DNA of 64,000 bases from Streptomyces sp. NBC_01267 (GTDB lineage Bacteria > Actinomycetota > Actinomycetes > Streptomycetales > Streptomycetaceae). Every line of letters starts with the position of its first letter. The stretch's first letter is position 1. A model generated the notes under the pieces. That model did no database searches and was not told the DNA's origin. It saw only the letters and a program-made list of their open reading frames with translations. Shown piece after piece: positions 62,107-64,000 of this stretch. The stretch is from assembly GCF_036241575.1 (NCBI RefSeq), contig NZ_CP108455.1, positions 3,778,001 to 3,842,000 on the forward strand. Reading direction: 5' to 3'. The position numbers were made by a program, and so were the translations under genes.

Positions 62107-63134
62107 CGCTTCCGCAGCTCACCGATCACCCCGAAGGCCGCCGCCGCCACCGGTACGGCGAGAAGCATCCCCAGCAGCCCCGCCACGCTCGCCCCGGCGG
62201 CCAGCGACACCATGATCATGGCCGGATGCATCTGGACCGTACGGCTCTGGATCGCCGGCTGGAGCACATGCCCCTCCAGCACCTGTACGGCGAGGACGAC
62301 GCCCAGCGCCCAGAGCGCGATCACGAACCCCCGGTCGGCGAGCGCGACCAGCACGGCGACCGCGCCCGAGAGGAACGCGCCGAGATACGGGATGTACGCG
62401 CCGACGAACACCAGCGCCCCCAGCCCGATGGCGCCCGGGATCCGCAGGATCAGCAGGCCCGCGGTGATGCAGACGGCGTCGATCAGTGCGATGAGGGTGG
62501 TCCCGCGCATGAAGCCCTCGACCGCCTCGAAGGCGCGCCGGGCCATGGCCTCGACCATGGGTGCGCTACGGGGGGCGATCGCGTGCGCGAGTCCGGGTGC
62601 GCGGTCCGCGTCACGGAGGAAGAAGAAGGTCAGCAGCAGGGACAGCACGCTGGTCGCGATGAGGGTGCCGACCAGACTCAGCCCGTTCAGCAGCCCTCCG
62701 GCGGCCCCGGCCCCGAACTTGCCGAGCAGTTTCTTGGACTTGTCGGCGATGTTGGTGATGCCGTCCCCGGTGGTCACCCCGAGGTGGTCGGCGACCCACT
62801 TCCCCGCGTCCTTGAGCGAGGCGACGATCTGGTCGCCGTTGTCGATGAGCGCGGTGGCGACGATGTACCCGGCCCCGCCCACGACCGCGACGAGCGCGGC
62901 ACAGGTCAGCCCGGCCGCGAGCGACCGGTTCAGCCGCATCCGTACGAGCCACCGGTGCACCGGCCCGAGCAGCGCGGTGCCGAGCAGCGCCAGCAGTACG
63001 GGCGTGACGGCGCTCTTGAAGGTGACACTGAGCCAGACGGCCACTCCGGCAACGCCGGTGACGAGCAGAGCGACGATGCACCAGGCGGCCAGCCGCCGGA
63101 CGTGGACGGGGAGAAGCGGCTTCTGGGTATGCAC
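61947..63134 (-). CDS. AI-2E family transporter
   Basis: The 395-residue protein has seven or eight helices in the AI-2E exporter (YdiK/PerM-like) pattern, with the signature FVGAYIPYLGAFLSGAVAVLVALADRG and VLEGHVLQPAIQSRTVQMHP. It is a membrane transporter of unclear substrate. GTG 63134 begins just before the first helix. Its last 54 codons (Asp/Gly/Ser-rich) lie antisense to the end of the phosphatase gene, a 160-bp convergent overlap. Confidence 0.88.
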   Translation of the reverse strand: MHTQKPLLPVHVRRLAAWCIVALLVTGVAGVAVWLSVTFKSAVTPVLLALLGTALLGPVHRWLVRMRLNRSLAAGLTCAALVAVVGGAGYIVATALIDNGDQIVASLKDAGKWVADHLGVTTGDGITNIADKSKKLLGKFGAGAAGGLLNGLSLVGTLIATSVLSLLLTFFFLRDADRAPGLAHAIAPRSAPMVEAMARRAFEAVEGFMRGTTLIALIDAVCITAGLLILRIPGAIGLGALVFVGAYIPYLGAFLSGAVAVLVALADRGFVIALWALGVVLAVQVLEGHVLQPAIQSRTVQMHPAMIMVSLAAGASVAGLLGMLLAVPVAAAAFGVIGELRKRYSVEPDADGGSDGDGGSDGGSDGGSSVSSDRGSGESGGESGPSAPPGPLPDS

Positions 63135-63267
63135 GGGTCCAGCCGACCACGCGGCCGGAGGTCCGGCCCGTTCGCCGGGGCCGGGCGGGTGGCGCGGGGC
63201 GGCGGATGTGCGGAACGGGGTGCCTGCGGCGCAGGCACCCCGTTCGGCGATCGGACCGGGACGGGAC

Positions 63268-64000
63268 CTACATCCCGTGCACCGCCGGGATCGTTCCCAG
63301 ACGCCCGCGCTGGAAGTCCTCGAACGCCTGCCGGAGTTCGGCCTCACTGTTCATCACGAACGGCCCGTAGTGCGCCATCGGCTCCCGTATCGGGCGCCCG
63401 CCCAGCAGCACGACCTCCAGGTCGGGGCTCTTCGCATCCTGGGTCTCGTCCGCGCGGACGGTCAGCGAGGACCCGGCACCGAACACCGCGGTCTGCCCGG
63501 TGTGGACCGGCCTGCGGTCCGTACCGACGGAACCCCGCCCGGCCATCACGTACGCGAGCCCGTTGAAGTCCTCACGCCACGGCAGCGTGACCTCCGCGCC
63601 CGGCCGCACCGTCGCGTGGATCATCGTGATCGGCGTGTGCGTGATCCCGGGGCCCTCGTGCCCGTCCAGCTCACCGGCGATGACCCGGAGCAGCGCGCCC
63701 CCGTCGGGGGAGGTCAGCAGCTGGACCTGACCGCCGCCGATGTCCTGGTAGCGGGGGGCCATCATCTTGTCGGCCGCGGGGAGGTTCACCCAGAGCTGGA
63801 GCCCGTGGAAGAGCCCGCCGCTCACGACGAGCGACTCCGGCGGCGCCTCGATGTGCAGCAGCCCGGCGCCCGCGGTCATCCACTGGGTGTCGCCGTCGTT
63901 GATCGTGCCGCCGCCACCGTTGGAGTCCTGGTGGACGAAGGTACCGTCGATCAGGTAGGTGACGGTCTCGAAGCCGCGGTGCGGATGCCAGGGGGTGCCC
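63268..64000 (-). CDS. Pirin-family protein (5' end beyond the window)
   Basis: The visible part has the pirin N-domain signature HPHRGFETVTYLIDG, QDSNGGGGTINDGDTQWMTAG, and the C-terminal cupin (NLPAADKM, PRYQDI). Pirins bind iron or act as quercetinases. The frame is open to base 64000, so the start is outside the window. Confidence 0.92.
   Translation of the reverse strand, partial: GTPWHPHRGFETVTYLIDGTFVHQDSNGGGGTINDGDTQWMTAGAGLLHIEAPPESLVVSGGLFHGLQLWVNLPAADKMMAPRYQDIGGGQVQLLTSPDGGALLRVIAGELDGHEGPGITHTPITMIHATVRPGAEVTLPWREDFNGLAYVMAGRGSVGTDRRPVHTGQTAVFGAGSSLTVRADETQDAKSPDLEVVLLGGRPIREPMAHYGPFVMNSEAELRQAFEDFQRGRLGTIPAVHGM

Noticed and set aside
59496..63566. 1356-codon plus-strand frame over aspS end, phosphatase and AI-2E genes
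   Set aside because: Arg/Pro/Gly-rich translation without domains; the phosphatase in the other frame has five clear motifs.

Overview
The window is chromosomal DNA of a high-GC actinomycete, almost certainly a Streptomyces. Codon third positions are strongly G/C, starts are often GTG, neighbouring genes overlap by ATGA or GTGA, and there are snapalysin, FUSC, SpoIIE-phosphatase and actinobacterial AspRS/MetRS genes. No rRNA, tRNA, transposase or cas gene was found. The first gene is complete; the last (pirin) runs off the right edge.

Layout. 0-5.3 kb: an amidohydrolase / IclR / M20 hydrolase cluster for ureide- or hydantoin-type nitrogen compounds, divergent from a UbiD-family decarboxylase. 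5.7-11.7 kb: a penicillin-binding protein with degenerate transpeptidase motifs, a secreted S53 peptidase, and a flavohemoglobin-like/FMN-protein pair. 11.9-18.8 kb: a vanX-like dipeptidase, alanine racemase and D-Ala-D-Ala ligase-family set, a very short repeat-containing ORF, a NarL-type two-component system, and a drug-type MFS pump with a 10-codon upstream ORF and a palindromic operator. 18.8-21.1 kb: a small accessory island (zinc-ribbon protein, Fic protein and partner) with copies of one 18-20 bp motif on both sides. 21.2-25.6 kb: PAP2 and Lgt membrane enzymes, a MarR regulator and an RF3-like GTPase.

25.8-31.2 kb is the most interesting part. Two type I-E CRISPR arrays (3 and 7 spacers) without cas genes enclose a compact operon: a radical SAM/SPASM enzyme, a 43-residue peptide gene whose ribosome binding site lies in the last codons of that enzyme, an APH-fold kinase-like protein and a small unknown protein. 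A TPR-type XRE regulator is divergent. This looks like a ribosomally made, radical-SAM-modified peptide system that I cannot match to a named class.

31.5-48.4 kb: a secreted tripeptidyl-aminopeptidase-like hydrolase, a LysR/MFS divergent pair, a ferritin-like/cupredoxin envelope operon, a Tet(M)/OtrA-like ribosome protection GTPase with an overlapping leader ORF and upstream repeats, uracil-DNA glycosylase, CorA, GNAT and several membrane proteins. 48.7-64 kb: snapalysin with its LysR partner, barstar-like and VWA proteins, metG, an L,D-transpeptidase-fold lipoprotein, a PIN toxin-antitoxin pair, a Tat-exported intradiol dioxygenase, aspS, a PAS-GAF-SpoIIE phosphatase overlapping antisense with an AI-2E exporter-family gene, and a partial pirin.

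Short GC-rich tandem repeats (7-18 bp) recur between genes and at stop codons throughout the window, and strong GC-rich hairpins mark most operon ends.
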